From contig NC_050467.1 of NCBI RefSeq assembly GCF_013373865.1, positions 36,503,132 to 36,567,131 of the forward strand: 64,000 nt of DNA. Direction: 5' to 3'. Under the pieces are notes generated by a model that was not told the origin of the DNA, did no database searches, and was given only the letters and a program-made list of their open reading frames with translations. How positions within the stretch are numbered: position 1 is the stretch's first letter; every line of letters starts with the position of its first letter. Position numbers and translations under genes: made by a program. This stretch comes from Monomorium pharaonis. Lineage: Eukaryota > Arthropoda > Insecta > Hymenoptera > Formicidae. Shown here in pieces: positions 1 to 12,005 of the stretch.

Positions 1-947
1 GATATAATGTTGTAAATTTTTACAATCTCCAGCTCCTACAAATTGCGCAGCTCTATTTTATCTTAAAATATAGTCCTTACATGAAACGTAATACCATAAA
101 TTAAATTGACTAACAATTTAATAGTATCAATGCTAAGAAGCATTTATAAGATTTCTTGTCCGAAAAAATGGTATAAAATTTATTTAAAAATTATTTAATA
201 TTTAATAATTAATATTTTTAATAGGCACTGAAGCGTATTACAAATTCTTTTAACATTGTCAAGAAATTTCATACTAGTTTTCTTTAACATAACTATGTAT
301 AAAAACTACTTGTTATTATAATATTTCACAGGTTTGTCGATCTAGTTCTTTCTATAAATACTCTATAAGATTAATATCCGCACTTTGCGACGATCAAGAT
401 TATGATCAGTAAAGATATATTATTTCTAAAAGTCATTTTGTGACCCCTAACATCATGCTTAGGATAATTTTATTAGAATATGTAGTTCTTTATCTTTTTC
501 AAACTTTTGAATAGAAGTGAATACATTCTGTTTCAAAAGATTTCTATGTATTATATTCTCAACAATTTGTTCTCAATGACAATAAGATTTTCAATTTACT
601 CTTTAAGCAACAAACATAACCATGTTTAATAATAAGATTATTAAATTTTGTTTAAATGCATTACTTTCTTTTTTTCATACATATTTCCCTTTTTTATTAA
701 ATTTTATTTCAAATTTTAATTCACTATTCCAAATAATTTTTTTCTAAAATAAAAGTGAAATTATTCTTTTATATTAATTTTATTTTAAACAGTTTTCTTA
801 TTTTTTACATTTTGTTATGTTAACAAATGTTTCTTATTGTAATAAAGTTAACTAAAAGTATTTCTTAAACTTTCAAATATTTAAAAATAATTAAATATTT
901 AATTATAACAATACATTTTTATGTATGAATATTTGCACATTAGTTGC

Positions 948-1020
<73 letters not shown>

Positions 1021-2200
1021 ACACACACACTACTCTGTAGAAATTAAATTTATATTCTATGTTTCCAAAGTGAGACTGATTTGTCAACAACTATGACAAA
1101 GTTACAACTTAATGTAAACAATAGAAAGTCCTAAAACAATAAATAAAAAATTGTAAGTAAGAAAATTGAAAATTTCTAAAATATATAGTATCAATATAAA
1201 TTAACACTACATACATTAGAAAAGCTCTTAAAAATGTTTTGACTGTACAGTGTTATCAAGTTATTTAATAACGTAACTTAAACGTAACAGTAGAACAACC
1301 TATAAATTGTTCTGTTTTTTTAAATAATACTTTAAAGTGTACATCCTTAATCATATTGTTGACACTTACCTATTAATGTATTAACGATTTCATCAGATAC
1401 GTTTGTGAATAACCATGAAATTATCTAATCAGTAATGTAGCCACAAAATGTAGCCTAGATGGAAAATAAAAAATATATAATTACGATTTGTTGATAAGCT
1501 TATGATATGTAATATTCATATGCCATTAGACATGCCCATCTTATTCTAATGATTAATTGCCACATTTTAGCAGTCATATTATCAATGTTTTTATTTTTGT
1601 TATTAACAATTATATTTCAGCTATTACATTGTCAACTCTAATAGGTCTGCATATTAATAGAGATTTATATACTTTAATCTATAATCTTACAGCTAAACTG
1701 GTATGCAATCTCTATACTTAAACTAAATAAGATACATATTTAGAATTTAATAAAAGTGAGAAGGAAAATTCTAGTGAGGACAGTCCATAATAAACAACAG
1801 ATTTAACAATAAAAATTGGAAATCTTATTGCGTTCGTACTCGTAACTTACAAGTGATTTTAATAAACTCACGAGTTTTACTTGCAAATGCCCTCCCTTTC
1901 ATTTATTTCTATTTCTGTTTTTTAAATTATTATCTTGTATACCAATACAAAATAATAATACAATAATTATTTTATTAATAACAAAATATTTTACCGTTTA
2001 ACTGTGGATTTGCTCATTTTGACTGTACTCTTTTGCATTTTCTAGCTTTAAAGAAAATGAACGTATAATTGTTTTTTGAATTGAGAGACGAGGAAAAACA
2101 AAAGGTAAAATATGCAACTAACAGATCTGTACTGATCCTGCACTGGTGCTGCTCAAATACAGTGTAGCACAGTCTCCGGAAACTCAGTAAGTCACAGTCA
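1..2200. other. AT-rich DNA without recognisable genes
   Basis: Very AT-rich sequence with short homopolymers and no open frame that resembles a protein family. The only structured part is a GT microsatellite near 1 kb. I see no RNA gene or element boundary in it. Confidence 0.6.
951..1030. repeat. (GT)n microsatellite ending in a short (AC)n run
   Basis: About 33 uninterrupted GT units run to 1018 and are followed directly by six AC units, so the end can fold back on itself. Confidence 0.95.
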
Positions 2201-2240
2201 TTGAAAATAGGTATACGAGAACGCCTATTGTTAACACCAA

Positions 2241-2809
2241 GGTCCGTCGATGGACAGATGGCGCTAAGTAAGGTCTTCGCACTCAAGTTATTTAGACTGA
2301 AAATGGCGACGACTCATAAGCTCAAATGCTGTAATTTACACACAAACATCAATACATACACACATAGTAACAACTACAGATATGATCCGTGTCATGACAC
2401 GCACTAATAGCGTTTTCAACCGGTCTAGGATTCGCTCTAGGAGTCACTCCAGGAGCGATTAATGACGTCATAAGACCAATCACATTCTTCTGAAGAAGGG
2501 AATAACTATGATTGGCCAGTTCTAGAAAAAAAGAACCTGAGACGGGTTAACCCAGCACCGGTCGAAAACGCCATAATACAACTCAATGGACAATGGACTA
2601 TAAATGGCTGACTATGCAAAGAGGGAAGGTTTCCTCCCCCGTTAACACATATTTTGATAGCACACATCTACTTATATCGGCCGATGCATAGAGATTTACT
2701 GCTAGACTACCAATTAGAAAATTTTATATTTAATTGGCCAATTGGCATTGTGAGCTCTTGGATCTTTCTCATGAAGAACTTATTAGCGCTATCTGTCCAT
2801 CGACGGACC
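2241..2809. mobile_element. Inverted-repeat-flanked segment with a nested inverted-repeat element
   Basis: Twenty-seven bases at 2241-2267 (starting GGTCCGTCGATGG) recur in inverse orientation at 2783-2809 with one mismatch. Inside this pair lies a second one: 15 bases at 2410-2424 (GCGTTTTCAACCGGT) and their inverse at 2557-2571, one mismatch, delimiting 162 bp. Nested inverted repeats of this size suggest one small non-autonomous DNA transposon inside another. No transposase or convincing target duplication was found, so the superfamily is open. Confidence 0.5.
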
Positions 2810-3846
2810 TGGTCGAAACCACAGACTTTTATAAAGCTGCCAATTGATGTAGCAAAAAAATCGCTGCGAATAGAGACCACGTGGTCATTCGCAGTTCGCT
2901 AACGAACAAACACTATTTGCTAGATTTTTTCAACTTTTAGCGAGAGTTTGCTAAAATCATAACGTTGAAATAAAGCGATAAAAAAATTGCAACATTATTT
3001 CAACAAACTTAAGTCATTAATCAAATTTATAGGTACTTTGTATATTTACCTATTTTATAAACACCTTTGCTAACTTAACTGTTAAAGACTTTAACCTTAA
3101 ATATGAAGCAAATCTGTAGAATGTACCTTGATATATGAATTTAAAAATATAAGTTTTTACTACCCGGGAAAAATTTTTATATAAGAACATATATAAATAT
3201 GTATAAAATATGTGACTATCAGGAGACATGATAGTAGCTTGCGTTAAGTGAAAGCGCAGTGCGAGATCGACCGTGTTCTTTACGCGAGTATGCAATTTGC
3301 GAGCATCCGAGATTATTGGATCTCAGAAACGGTTATGCAAACTTGGGATAAACACTAGTATCATCGGAACACTTTAGAGAGTCAATGCTTATCTAAAATT
3401 AAATAATTAATTAATTAATTAAACTTAGTAACATGTATATCTGAACGGTTGGAGATTATTATCTTTATATCACATGTGCGTCGAAAAGTGCCCTTTTTTT
3501 AACAGTTTTCCGTGTGAAAAGTAGTCAATCGCACACAGTAGGCTACTTTCGGCACGAAAAGATCATTCGTACGCGACGTGACGTCATCAGTGCCGAAAAT
3601 GATAGTAAGATGTGCCGAAAGAACATCGTCGCACGGATTTTAACGTTATCTCTCAGCACACTTTGCACAACAACGTGCCATCATCAATGTCTTTCGCACA
3701 CTGTGTTTAACGCCATTTCTCAGCGCACATAAAGAAGTTCTTGGAAATGCTTCAGCACCTTCGCAGAGCTAACCTCTCACAATAGTCTTTGTGAAATATC
3801 AGTCGTGGTCAGTCCTATTAACCAAAAATTTTTATAAATTTTAAAC

Positions 3847-4272
3847 ATGAATCAAAACGAGATCAATAGTGATAGCCCACTCACACCGGCAGAGATAGTG
3901 CAAACTGCTCAAAGCACAATCAAAAATCTTTTGCCACAAAAATCAAGAGAAAGATACACAAATGCCTATAACCAATTTATGGACTGGAAAGCTAAAAATA
4001 AAGCAAAATCATTCTCCGAAACTACAATCTTGGCATATCTAACAGAAATGTCACACACTCACAAGCCAACCACTTTGTGGGGAATTTACTCGATGCTGAA
4101 AACCACTCTGAACATCAACAATAATATTAATATTAACAATTATTAAAAAGTTATCTCGTTTCTAAAAAGGCAATCACAAGGATTTCAGTCCAAAAAATCA
4201 AAAGTTTTGACATCAGAAGACATTAGTAAATTTCTTAATGAAGCTCCTGACTATACCCAGCTAGCAAAATGA
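3847..4272 (+). pseudogene. Crypton-like tyrosine recombinase, N-terminal fragment
   Basis: The ATG at 3847 opens a frame with the look of the amino-terminal (core-binding, SAM-like) part of eukaryotic Crypton-type tyrosine recombinases: a segment around PQKSRERYTNAYNQFMDWK, then a serine/threonine-rich helix ending STLWGIYSML-like (here TTLWGIYSML), then FLKRQSQGFQSKKSKVLTSEDI. An in-frame TAA at 4144-4146 interrupts it; the same frame continues to 4272. The catalytic domain with the R-H-R-Y residues is missing: similarity stops near 4260 and unrelated tandem repeats follow. Upstream 3490-3840 has several copies of a GCACA/TGCCGAAA motif, probably the old element's 5' region. Family assignment is from recognition, not a search. 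Confidence 0.55.
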
Positions 4273-4625
4273 CGCAAACTTTGCGCGAAGTTTGCCGTAA
4301 ACTCGAGCAAACCTTTGCAACAAAATTACGACAAGGTGTGTCCGCATTAAGCTTAGCTTTTGCTGGGAAGGCTTGTTGTAAATAGTATGACGCATATTTT
4401 ATGCAAATAACAGGGTAAAATTTGCTAGTAAAGCATAACAACAAATTTGCAGCAAGAACAAGGCAAACCTTGCTGTACACAATATGATAACAAATTTGTG
4501 GCAAGAATAGAGCAAACCTTGCTGTACATAGCATGATAGTAAATTTGTGGCAAAAACAAGGCAAACCTTGCTATGCACAATATGATAGCAAATTTGTGGC
4601 AAGAACAGAACAAATATTGTCGAAA
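4270..4625. repeat. Diverged tandem repeat, unit about 60 bp
   Basis: Three to four copies of a unit containing AAATTTGTGGCAAGAA then GCAAACCTTGCTGTACA are arranged head to tail, most clearly from 4440 to 4615. The minus strand reads through in several frames only because of the repeat, so these frames are not taken as genes. Confidence 0.7.
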
Positions 4626-5038
4626 TTTAGATCAACAAAAATAAAATATTAGACTGATTAGTCCAATATCAAATGTGAATGGTGCAATCGTACTTGGTTC
4701 TCTGTTCTCGACGAGCCCCTTTTATTAATCCAGTAGGTAAATCTTTTTCACGAGAAATGCGCCATCTCGAGATAGATAGTAAAGTCACCCAGCTAGTTGA
4801 CAGTGATTTTATTTTAATACGCGAAATCTGAAAGAACTGTTGAACAAATGATCTTAAATGAACAATTACGAATAAATAATTTTGAATGAATAATTAAAAT
4901 TATTAAGCAACTACAACGAAACATATATTGAGATTCACATTCCCACAGTCTGGTGACTTCTTTGAGCAATCCCGCGTTCGCGTTAACATTGTTTTCTATT
5001 AATTTGGCAATAGTCTGAATGTGTCAACACCTAATTAA

Positions 5039-6255
5039 GGGGTTACACCAACCTAGCGGAAAAAAAATTCGATTTTTTTTTTATTACATTTTCTTGAAGC
5101 TTCAAGTTTCGAGAATATATCCTGAAAGTTTTATGTTGATATCTGAAAAAATGCCGGAATTACAGAGAGTTGAGTAAAACGGGATCGAGCGTTCAAGTGC
5201 TCGAATTGGAGCAATATCAACATAAATCGCCACTGGACGATGATGTGATTAAAGCCATTCGTCCAATATTTGAAAACAACTTTCTAGTGATAATTTACTG
5301 GAGAAATGCGTCGGTGGATTTACGCAAAACGTTAACGAAAGTTTGAACAATCTGATTTGGCGCATAGCGCCAAAAGTGCAGCACAGCGGTGCACACGTTG
5401 TGCAAATTGCTGCCAATATTGCTGCATACACATTTAATGAAGATGCTGCCGCATATTTATTAATGATAATAAAAGAATTGTGCTGCATATTGCGAAAATC
5501 AAGACCGAGCGCGCATCAATGTGGCCGAAGTACGAGCGCAGAAGGCGACGCGCGAAGAAAAGATTGCTCGCTGTCAACAAAAGTCTTCACAAAGCACTGC
5601 TGTTATTGATGTGGAAGGAATCTCATATGGCCCCAGAATTGTCGACTAGAGGTAAAGTGCAAAATTCGGCTATTAACAATAGTAGAACTAAACTTGAAAC
5701 TTTAAACGCGTTTTTCTCAAAACATGGTTTTCAAAGTCGATGACCACCAGATCTCAAAAACTAATGGATGGATTGTTTTCAAATTTTTACACAATACTCT
5801 CAGAAACATTCTTTTGTCGGTGACGATCTATTTTTTTTTTAATCGGTCTTCATTAAAAAATAAAAAAATGAAAAGGACAAAAATTTTTCGTTTTTTTTTT
5901 TTAATTTTAACTTCAAATCATCGCCATTTTGTAACAAACGATAAAATCGACAATCGGCGATCGTCACCGACAAACCACTACTGTTAACTTAAAAACACCA
6001 TTTTGTTTTTTTTTTAGATGGATCGTTTAGACGGGACAGTGGTCACCGCAAAATGCGTTTTTCCAAACCTCAATGTGTGTCGGCGGCCATATTTCTGCTT
6101 TCCGTCGCCATTGTTTAATAAAAAAATTTTTTTTATATTGTCGAAACATAAGTCAATAATCACCCAAAATTTCATTTAATTCCCACTACCCGTTTAGGAG
6201 GAATAAAATATCAAAGTTAGGCCTGTTTTTCGACCGTCTAGGTTGGTGTAACCCC
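5039..6255 (+). mobile_element. TTAA-flanked DNA transposon remnant (Kolobok or piggyBac type)
   Basis: Both ends carry the perfect 18-bp terminal inverted repeat GGGGTTACACCAACCTAG, and both are flanked by TTAA (5035-5038 and 6256-6259). The related LTR copy near 32.82 kb has the uninterrupted site, so the insertion is certain. Inside, around 5310-5500, a plus-strand reading frame contains GGFTQNVNESLNNLIWRIAP followed by an alanine-rich helix, resembling the C-terminal part of transposase-like proteins common in arthropods. The frame is short and shifts several times, so the copy is dead. TTAA targets fit piggyBac and Kolobok; the sequence alone does not decide. Confidence 0.8.
5180..5620 (+). 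pseudogene. Transposase C-terminal fragment inside the TTAA element
   Basis: Reading in the frame that begins before 5343, the translation contains EKCVGGFTQNVNESLNNL and then HSGAHVVQIAANIAAYTF. The pattern GGFTQNxNESLN is one I associate with a family of insect DNA-transposon proteins. Frames break near 5340 and again after 5480, where a basic tail rich in RRRRAKK continues in another frame. No start, no catalytic acidic triad and no zinc finger survive, so only a fragment can be claimed. Confidence 0.45.
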
Positions 6256-6929
6256 TTAAGGCAGTTGAGTTCGCGTGCAGCCTATACATCTGTCTATTGA
6301 CGGGTGTACACTAGATTAGCCTGACGGAGATGATCCCCCATGTGAGAGGAATGAACAGTAACCGCACAACGGTCGCTCCACATTTAGAGAATACCACTAG
6401 TTGTTAAATGTAAATCCGTTTCGCTAAATCAAATCAAACTAAACCATTTCAAACTAAATATTTAATTTACGATCGCTCATCTTCCATACACATCCCGATA
6501 TCATTCCTACAATCTATACAAGGATCTTTTCTTTTTGTTTATCGCCTATGTCACTTCACAAATCAAGTAAGACGCTTAAATAGTAACAGCATTAACCATT
6601 CTTCAGACGTGGAGAATTTGGCTGGACTGGCAGCTCTACTCAACAATACAACAAGAAATATTCATCATAAGTTTTTGCAATCAATAAAGTAAATAATTTT
6701 CGTTCAGATTATATAATCAATTAAATCAATTAATTTCATAAATCGATCTGCCATTATTGAATGAATAAATGTTGACATAACTTATACCTTACCTGATTAT
6801 CAATAATTTAATAACGTACTTATCTTCACTATTTTATTCAATCATTTCATATGCATACCTTGGCCTCACCTATTACATACCTTTTTGAATAATAAGAAGC
6901 ATTGACTTATCCGTTACAAGGCCACTACA

Positions 6930-7135
6930 TATGAATATGTGAGATAACACGATTATGAACAAACCGATTTTTCAGTTTGTTTCTCGCGTGGTAGATGTCA
7001 GGAGCGCCCCCCGCCTTTATGTATTGTGGACTAACCCAAGTCAGACGAACTATATCTGTGTAACACGTCTGTTGATCTCTTAATAAACATTTATATATTC
7101 ACACAAATTGTCATTCTATCTGCATCATTACGATA
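6930..7135 (+). mobile_element. Probable Copia LTR 3' part and leader
   Basis: The block just upstream of the Copia gag start has a polyadenylation-like AATAAA at about 7081, then a junction near ATATCCACAACA followed by a possible primer-binding site. It is assigned to the Copia element by position only; no second LTR is in the window. Confidence 0.3.
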
Positions 7136-7253
7136 TCCACAACAATTAGCAGCAGACCATGGTCTCTAGAGGAAGCAGAAGGCAGGAACTGTGACGAATT
7201 CGACAATTGTGAGAAGAGAAGCGAGAAGATACACAAGAGGTTAAATTGCATAA

Positions 7254-8190
7254 AGATGGCGGAGAAGACGGCTCTACCCACTGTCCCATTATTAACAGGA
7301 GACAATTACTTCCACTGGCGAGTCAAAATGGAATCAGTCTTACAATTAAAAAGGCTGATATGTGTTCTTACAAGCGATCGGCCATCGGGAGATGAATAAG
7401 AAAAAGAAATAAGAAAAAGGAAAAAGAAGAGTGGGACGAAAAGAATGCCGATGCCATAGCATGCATCCGCTTATCGTTGAGCGACAACCACCCAGATAGC
7501 CAAGCGAGATTAAGCATATCGGGCAAATTAATGCACTGCATGTATGTTGTGAACTTGCTCACAATTTGCTGTCATTGTAATTTAACGTGGAACGAAGTTA
7601 ACATCAGGAGAGTAAATAACCTTCATGAGTTTATAAAATTATAAGTGCATGCATTGAGGAATAATAAACTTGTCACATTGACAGCAATTGTGCATGCATG
7701 TTGACAACTTGCCGTCAGTTTGTTGAATTCTAATGTAGAATTTTACATGATGTCAGAACAACAGACAGTTTGAGGAAACACCTTGGCTTTAGTTTGATAA
7801 AATTAATAGGGAATAAGTGACAGCAAAATAACAACACGTTGCCTTTATTTGGCTATCTGGGCAGATATTACAATTCGCATGAAATAAACGCAAAACGATT
7901 GTGGAAGTCAATCCATGATACATACGCTGGTCCGGCCGAAGACAGAGCAATTGATGCCGGCGAGGAGTTGAGAAACATCAAGATGCAAAACAATGAGACA
8001 GCCTGCGAATATATAAGCCGTGCGAGGGGTCTTGCAGTAAAATGTACATCTGCAGGATTAAATATATCGAAACGGCAGCTAGTGTGGTCAGAGGACTACA
8101 CAGCAAATTTGGTCAAATACGTGAGATACTGAAAACTCCACGGGAGAAAAAATTTGAAGAAATTCTTGAAATTCTCGTGAGAGTATTCTC
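7254..8190 (+). pseudogene. Ty1/Copia gag fragment, interrupted
   Basis: The ATG at 7254 opens a Copia-type gag: LPTVPLLTGDNYFHWRVKME is the typical amino-terminal GxNYxxW segment. A stop arises at 7397-7399, after which the frame resumes with EWDEKNADAIACIRLSLSDN. About 310 bp of unrelated sequence is then inserted (7525-7838). After it the gag_pre/UBN2-like helix IHDTYAGPAEDRAIDAGEEL and the segment ETACEYISRARGLAVKC continue to about 8100, and the next motif carries on in another frame (RGLHSKFGQIREILK). No zinc knuckle or pol follows: sequence downstream of 8200 is unrelated. This is a dead 5' fragment of an element widespread in insects. Confidence 0.7.
7525..7838. mobile_element. Unclassified insertion in the Copia gag
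   Basis: The gag frame is broken here and resumes at about 7839. The block contains related inverted motifs, TTTGCTGTCA near its left part and TGACAGCAAA near its right end, and internal copies of GACAGCAATTG. It looks like a short non-autonomous element, but clear terminal repeats and a target duplication were not found. Confidence 0.35.
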
Positions 8191-8199
8191 GTTTTGCCG

Positions 8200-8950
8200 A
8201 ATAGTTCTTTCACTGTTATCAATGTGGGCGATAGTGGCTTGCATTATTTTTATTTGGTTTTTTATTGAGTGTTTGTTTAATTTATGTGAGTCGTGTAATA
8301 CGTTCGTTAATTAATTTTTCGTCGTTTGCGTCCATCATACCGAACAATGACTTTGCGACTGATCCTATCCCGTCGATTAATCCTCTTCAGTGTATTCTTG
8401 TATTGTATGTTGAGTTTATGCGTTCTATCAGTTTATTAGTTCTTTCACACCCTTTTGCAATAACGTTGTGTAGATTTTCGCATGTTTCTTTACCTATGAC
8501 TGCTATCATCTTGCATAGATTATCTGTTTTGCGTACGTATTTTTCTACCTGTGTGAGTCGTTTTGATAGTGACGTCACGTCTATCTTGATGATCACCTTG
8601 CAGAAAGATTCAACCTGTATGTAATTATACAGGTACATAAAAATGTAGTCCTCTTAGTTTTTCAAAAATATATCCCTGGATGGTGCGTAAATTTTTCTAT
8701 TTCATACGGCGCTTTCGTGCCCGGGTTTTCTGCGGAACTTAGCATCACCCAGATTATAAATCGGGAAAAACCGCTTATCAGAAGTAAACTGATATCCCGC
8801 TTATCAAACGTAAACTATTTTGCGGTGCCTTTGAAAAAACTTGATATGTTTTTGAAAACTTGATATGTTTTTATAAGGGGGTATTGATATAAAAAATGCT
8901 ACTTTTTACCCCCTCCCTGTTTTAAGTGTTAGAGGGGGGGGCAACGTTGC
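8200..8950. other. Intergenic DNA without recognised genes
   Basis: Several open frames of 80-120 codons occur on both strands between 8200 and 8640 but show no domain I recognise. Near 8770-8830 the motif CCGCTTATCAGAAGTAAAC and a related copy match the tandem repeats at the outer end of Polinton copy B (39.55-39.90 kb) in inverse orientation, so this probably borders copy A's left end. Confidence 0.4.
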
Positions 8951-9246
8951 ATTAAACATGTTGCAACATGTTTCGCGATAACGTGATTGGCTCTCGATGA
9001 TCACGTGATTTAAACGTTGGCAACGCTGTAATTTTATAAACGTCGGCAACGCTGTAATTTTATTGGGTGTGATGAGTGCTCCAGTTGAGACAAAGGATTA
9101 AAAAATTTGTGGAGGGGTGTACAATATAAGAAGAGTTCTGACAATGGTACCGCATCACTCGCGTGTTACAAGACGGACAGCAAAACTTCTCGTTTGCTCC
9201 TCAGTCGGTGGAAGACAGACTTCAAAAGCTTCCCGAAACGTACAGC

Positions 9247-9985
9247 ATGAACTATTACGTTCCGATCCAACAGAACGAGGCGAATGATAAACCGTAAGTA
9301 TTTTTTATAATTTTTAAAATTTTCTTCGTATTAATATCTTATATTTTTCTATAGCGAGCTATATTTTTTTTACAGAACATTATCGCAGCCGCGTTATACT
9401 CCACGCATCTTGGGTAGGAGATACGTCTTGACCGCCACGGCATACAAATACTTGGATATTGCAATCGGCGTGGGACCTATATCTTATGTGGAAATACTGC
9501 TTGGTGACAACAGGGGCAATCAAATAATTTTGCCATACGCAACATGGAAAACGTTTATAGATCGACGGGTGGATATTGAACGATTTGTGCGGTCAGCTTA
9601 TTTTGACTGCACAACGATTTGTGCAGTATCTTCAAGATTTGCAGTTTGTGATCTGATTATAAAACTTGTAAAAATGCGCGATGAAAATATTATAAAGTTG
9701 GTGTTGCATGATAACTGCATGTACATGAAGCCGTCAACCTTACTGTTCCTATATGAACTTGAAGATTGTGTTGATTATGTATGTCATCAATTAGATCAAC
9801 ATACGTACAGCGTGAGCGATAAATATAAGAAGTTTATTACTATTTTGCGTCAAAATCATATTACTAATCAAAGCGACGCTGCAAAGTTATTACGCGAAAA
9901 ATATGATAAAACATGTCTCGTAGAGTGTGAGCTAATTGCTTACGCTTTCGATAATATTGTATATGATGCTTTATATGACAAGTAA
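9247..9985 (+). CDS. Conserved Polinton protein of unknown function, with one intron
   Basis: Exon 1 is 9247-9293 (ATG, 15 codons plus two bases). The intron 9294-9375 starts GTAAGT and ends TTTTTTTTACAG. Exon 2 runs from 9376 to the stop at 9985. Joined in frame this gives about 219 residues. The second exon is rich in hydrophobic beta-like segments (KYLDIAIGVGPISYVEILLG) followed by helices and ends in acidic residues. The intron is supported by copy B, where the same donor and acceptor context occurs on the minus strand around 39.1-39.2 kb. The gene lies alone on the plus strand at the element's left edge; a TATA-like AATATAAG sits at about 9123. I recognise the family from other insect Polintons but know of no function. 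Confidence 0.7.
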
Positions 9986-10096
9986 AATGTGTAAAGAAAA
10001 CCAGTCTTGTAAACTGTAAGCTAATTACGTTGTGAATCATATTGTACGTTATGCTTTATATAACAAAATAAATGTATAAAAATGATATTGTTTGAA

Positions 10097-10711
10097 TTAT
10101 TTTTTCCTATATAGTTTTAAGTTAAAAATTGTATACATAAAACGAGATGGGGAAAAAGGGAAATATGAGGGGGTAAAAGAATGTAAAAATGGATACGATA
10201 TATATTTTTTATTCTTAGACCACCAATTAAACAGCTTAAATACATTTTGTAAAGCACAGTTGTTCACATGATTCTGACATCGTAAAGTGTACATAATGTC
10301 CAACTTGTTTAGAGGTTCTATGTCTTCGTAATGCGTCTCGATATTCTCGACGTAAGCTTCCTGTCTCGCCTCGTCCAGAAGCAAATAACGCAACCATTCT
10401 CGTTTCTCACATCCCTTGACGTACACGAGAATTTCATCATCGGTTGCGGTTGTACCCATTACCGCCTTTGTAATCAAACTCCTAGCCATGCTGTGTGGAA
10501 TTAATCCATCCTCCCATGATATTCCATGATGATTCACTTTCAATCATGCCACCTGACATCTTTCTGCCTTGGTAAGGTATTCCCATGGATAAGTGGGTGT
10601 AAACAAGTAGTGAGTGAGTTCAAATCCATCTTTGAGAGAGGCAAATTCCTTAACGATAAATTTTCCTCCAACGATGAAACCTTGCAGGTCTACGAACGTT
10701 GGTACAAGCAT
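10097..10711 (-). pseudogene. Conserved Polinton protein with DLQGF motif, interrupted by one stop
   Basis: The ATG at 10711 begins a protein whose start reads FVDLQGFIVGGKFIVKEFAS, a D-x-x-G beta-hairpin pattern that recalls DEDD-type nucleases, although I cannot confirm one. It continues with YPWEYLTKAE and NHHGISWEDGLIP, a signature I know from arthropod Polintons. An in-frame TGA at about 10545 stands where copy B (38.02 kb) has TGG (Trp), so it is a nonsense mutation and not a gene end. After NWWSKNKK copy B terminates, while copy A reads on for some 30 residues, so the natural end here was probably lost. The gene is convergent with the preceding plus-strand gene, and its stop is about 110 bp from it. 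Confidence 0.65.
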
Positions 10712-10802
10712 GACAGCTGTCGTTGAGAATACTGTGATTGACTTCGATGCGTCGTAGAGTTATATGTTGTCTTATCTCCCTCTCCTTTAATGTACAACGT
10801 TG

Positions 10803-12000
10803 TTAGGTGATTTTGCGCACAACGTTTGTCAACGGGTTGTACTGAACCACGCGGTCGTGTATGATGAGGCAGTACGCGGTGGTATTCATCGACACATTCT
10901 CTTTGCATTCAAATTCTATGCGCACGTCCACGGTTGCGCTCTTGATCGATTTATTTTGTCGAGAGCAATCGATGATTACGAATGGACCGTTAAGTAGAAA
11001 AGTTGAAGTGGTGAGGTTTGGCTCGAGATACTCGTATCCATAATAACCCTTGCAGAAACGCGCGTACATGTCGTACAGAATCGCCCATTTATTTTTATCG
11101 AAATCCAAGTTCATATCGTCGTATGGATAACATTCCGAGTTCAGATACAGTTTCACGTTTGTCAATTTGCAATGATCGAATCGGCTTAAATCCTCGGACA
11201 CAATGTTCTTTCGACCCGTCTGCAGAGCAAAGATAACATATCGCTTCGACGGCTTCTCAAGCTGAGTAGCGGTCTTGATGGTCCACGAATGCTTAGTTGT
11301 TTGCTGCAATAGTGGAAACTCGTACAGATCCCACGAACGAAAAGCCATGCTCAGGTACCGTCCGCTCTCCAGAGTACGACAACTTATGTATCTCGTTCAG
11401 CAGTACGTGAGGCATGCGCCATTGTATCTTGAATATATCAATCGTGGATTCCAACTCCGAACTTCCCATTAGACTGTTGTTATCGTTACGCGCGCGTATT
11501 AAAATTAACTCGTGACGAGCGTTGATCACCACGCGTCTGTAATCCTCGCAAAACCCCAACAACATGTTGAGTGGTACGCAATAATTAAAGTATCCATTCA
11601 CGTCCCAACCCGAAATCCATCCTGCGTTCCTCAGAATCACGTTTTTGTCTGACGACACAGTTGCATAGTTTTTCAGTGTGCTGGTTATTCCAACATTTCT
11701 GTTGCGATCAATTTCTACACCGTCGAGTTTGTATCGAATCTCATCGAACATGAACGCGACACAATTATTTCCCAGTACCACCGAAAATCCCTCGGCTGGT
11801 TTGTTTATTGTCACTTTTCCCTCGATGTATAGAAAACTTTTGAACGGCAATGTGTACAGATCCTGTTGGTGTATGGGTATTCGTATCTCGTCGCTGTGCC
11901 CGAACGTTGTGTTGGCAAACGGATTGTACGTATGAGTCTCGATCTTGACGATGCGATCATCGAAAATCGGCTCGTCTCCGATGTTTAGAATGTCAGTCAT
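10803..12000 (-). pseudogene. Major capsid protein (double jelly roll), split by a frameshift
   Basis: Two overlapping minus-strand frames (12000-11293 and 11348-10803) are halves of one Polinton/adintovirus hexon. The N half starts MTDILNIGDEPIFDDRIVKI and has the jelly-roll strand pattern FKSFLYIEGKVTI. The C half begins near MAFRSWDLYEFPLLQ, a conserved block linking the two barrels, and ends with the strand-rich VDVRIEFECKENVSM. The frames change in the overlap 11293-11348, where one base too many or too few moves translation to the other frame. The gene follows the 65-codon ORF and the penton gene on the same strand with gaps of only 5 and 12 bp, so the three are probably one transcription unit. 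Copy B has lost this gene completely. Confidence 0.75.
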
Positions 12001-12005
12001 CGTTA

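Larger units (their letters stand above)
4855..6770 (+). mobile_element. Solo or orphan LTR, interrupted by a DNA transposon
   Basis: Apart from the block 5039-6255, this sequence aligns over about 650 bp with the reverse complement of 32345-33005. Shared landmarks are AATTTGGCAATAGTCT, CTGACGGAGATGATCCCCCA and ATCATTCCTACAATCTATAC. The outer ends are uncertain because similarity fades near 4850 and 6770. The reverse copy at 32.3-33.0 kb lacks the interruption and gives the empty site. The copy at 32 kb is followed by coding-like sequence, which is why I call this an LTR rather than a MITE. Confidence 0.6.

Noticed and set aside
4235..4613. Cys/Leu-rich minus-strand frames
   Set aside because: They arise from the 60-bp tandem repeat and differ between units only by repeat drift.
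8265..8638. Overlapping plus and minus frames near 8.4 kb
   Set aside because: No conserved motif on either strand and no second copy in the window to support coding.
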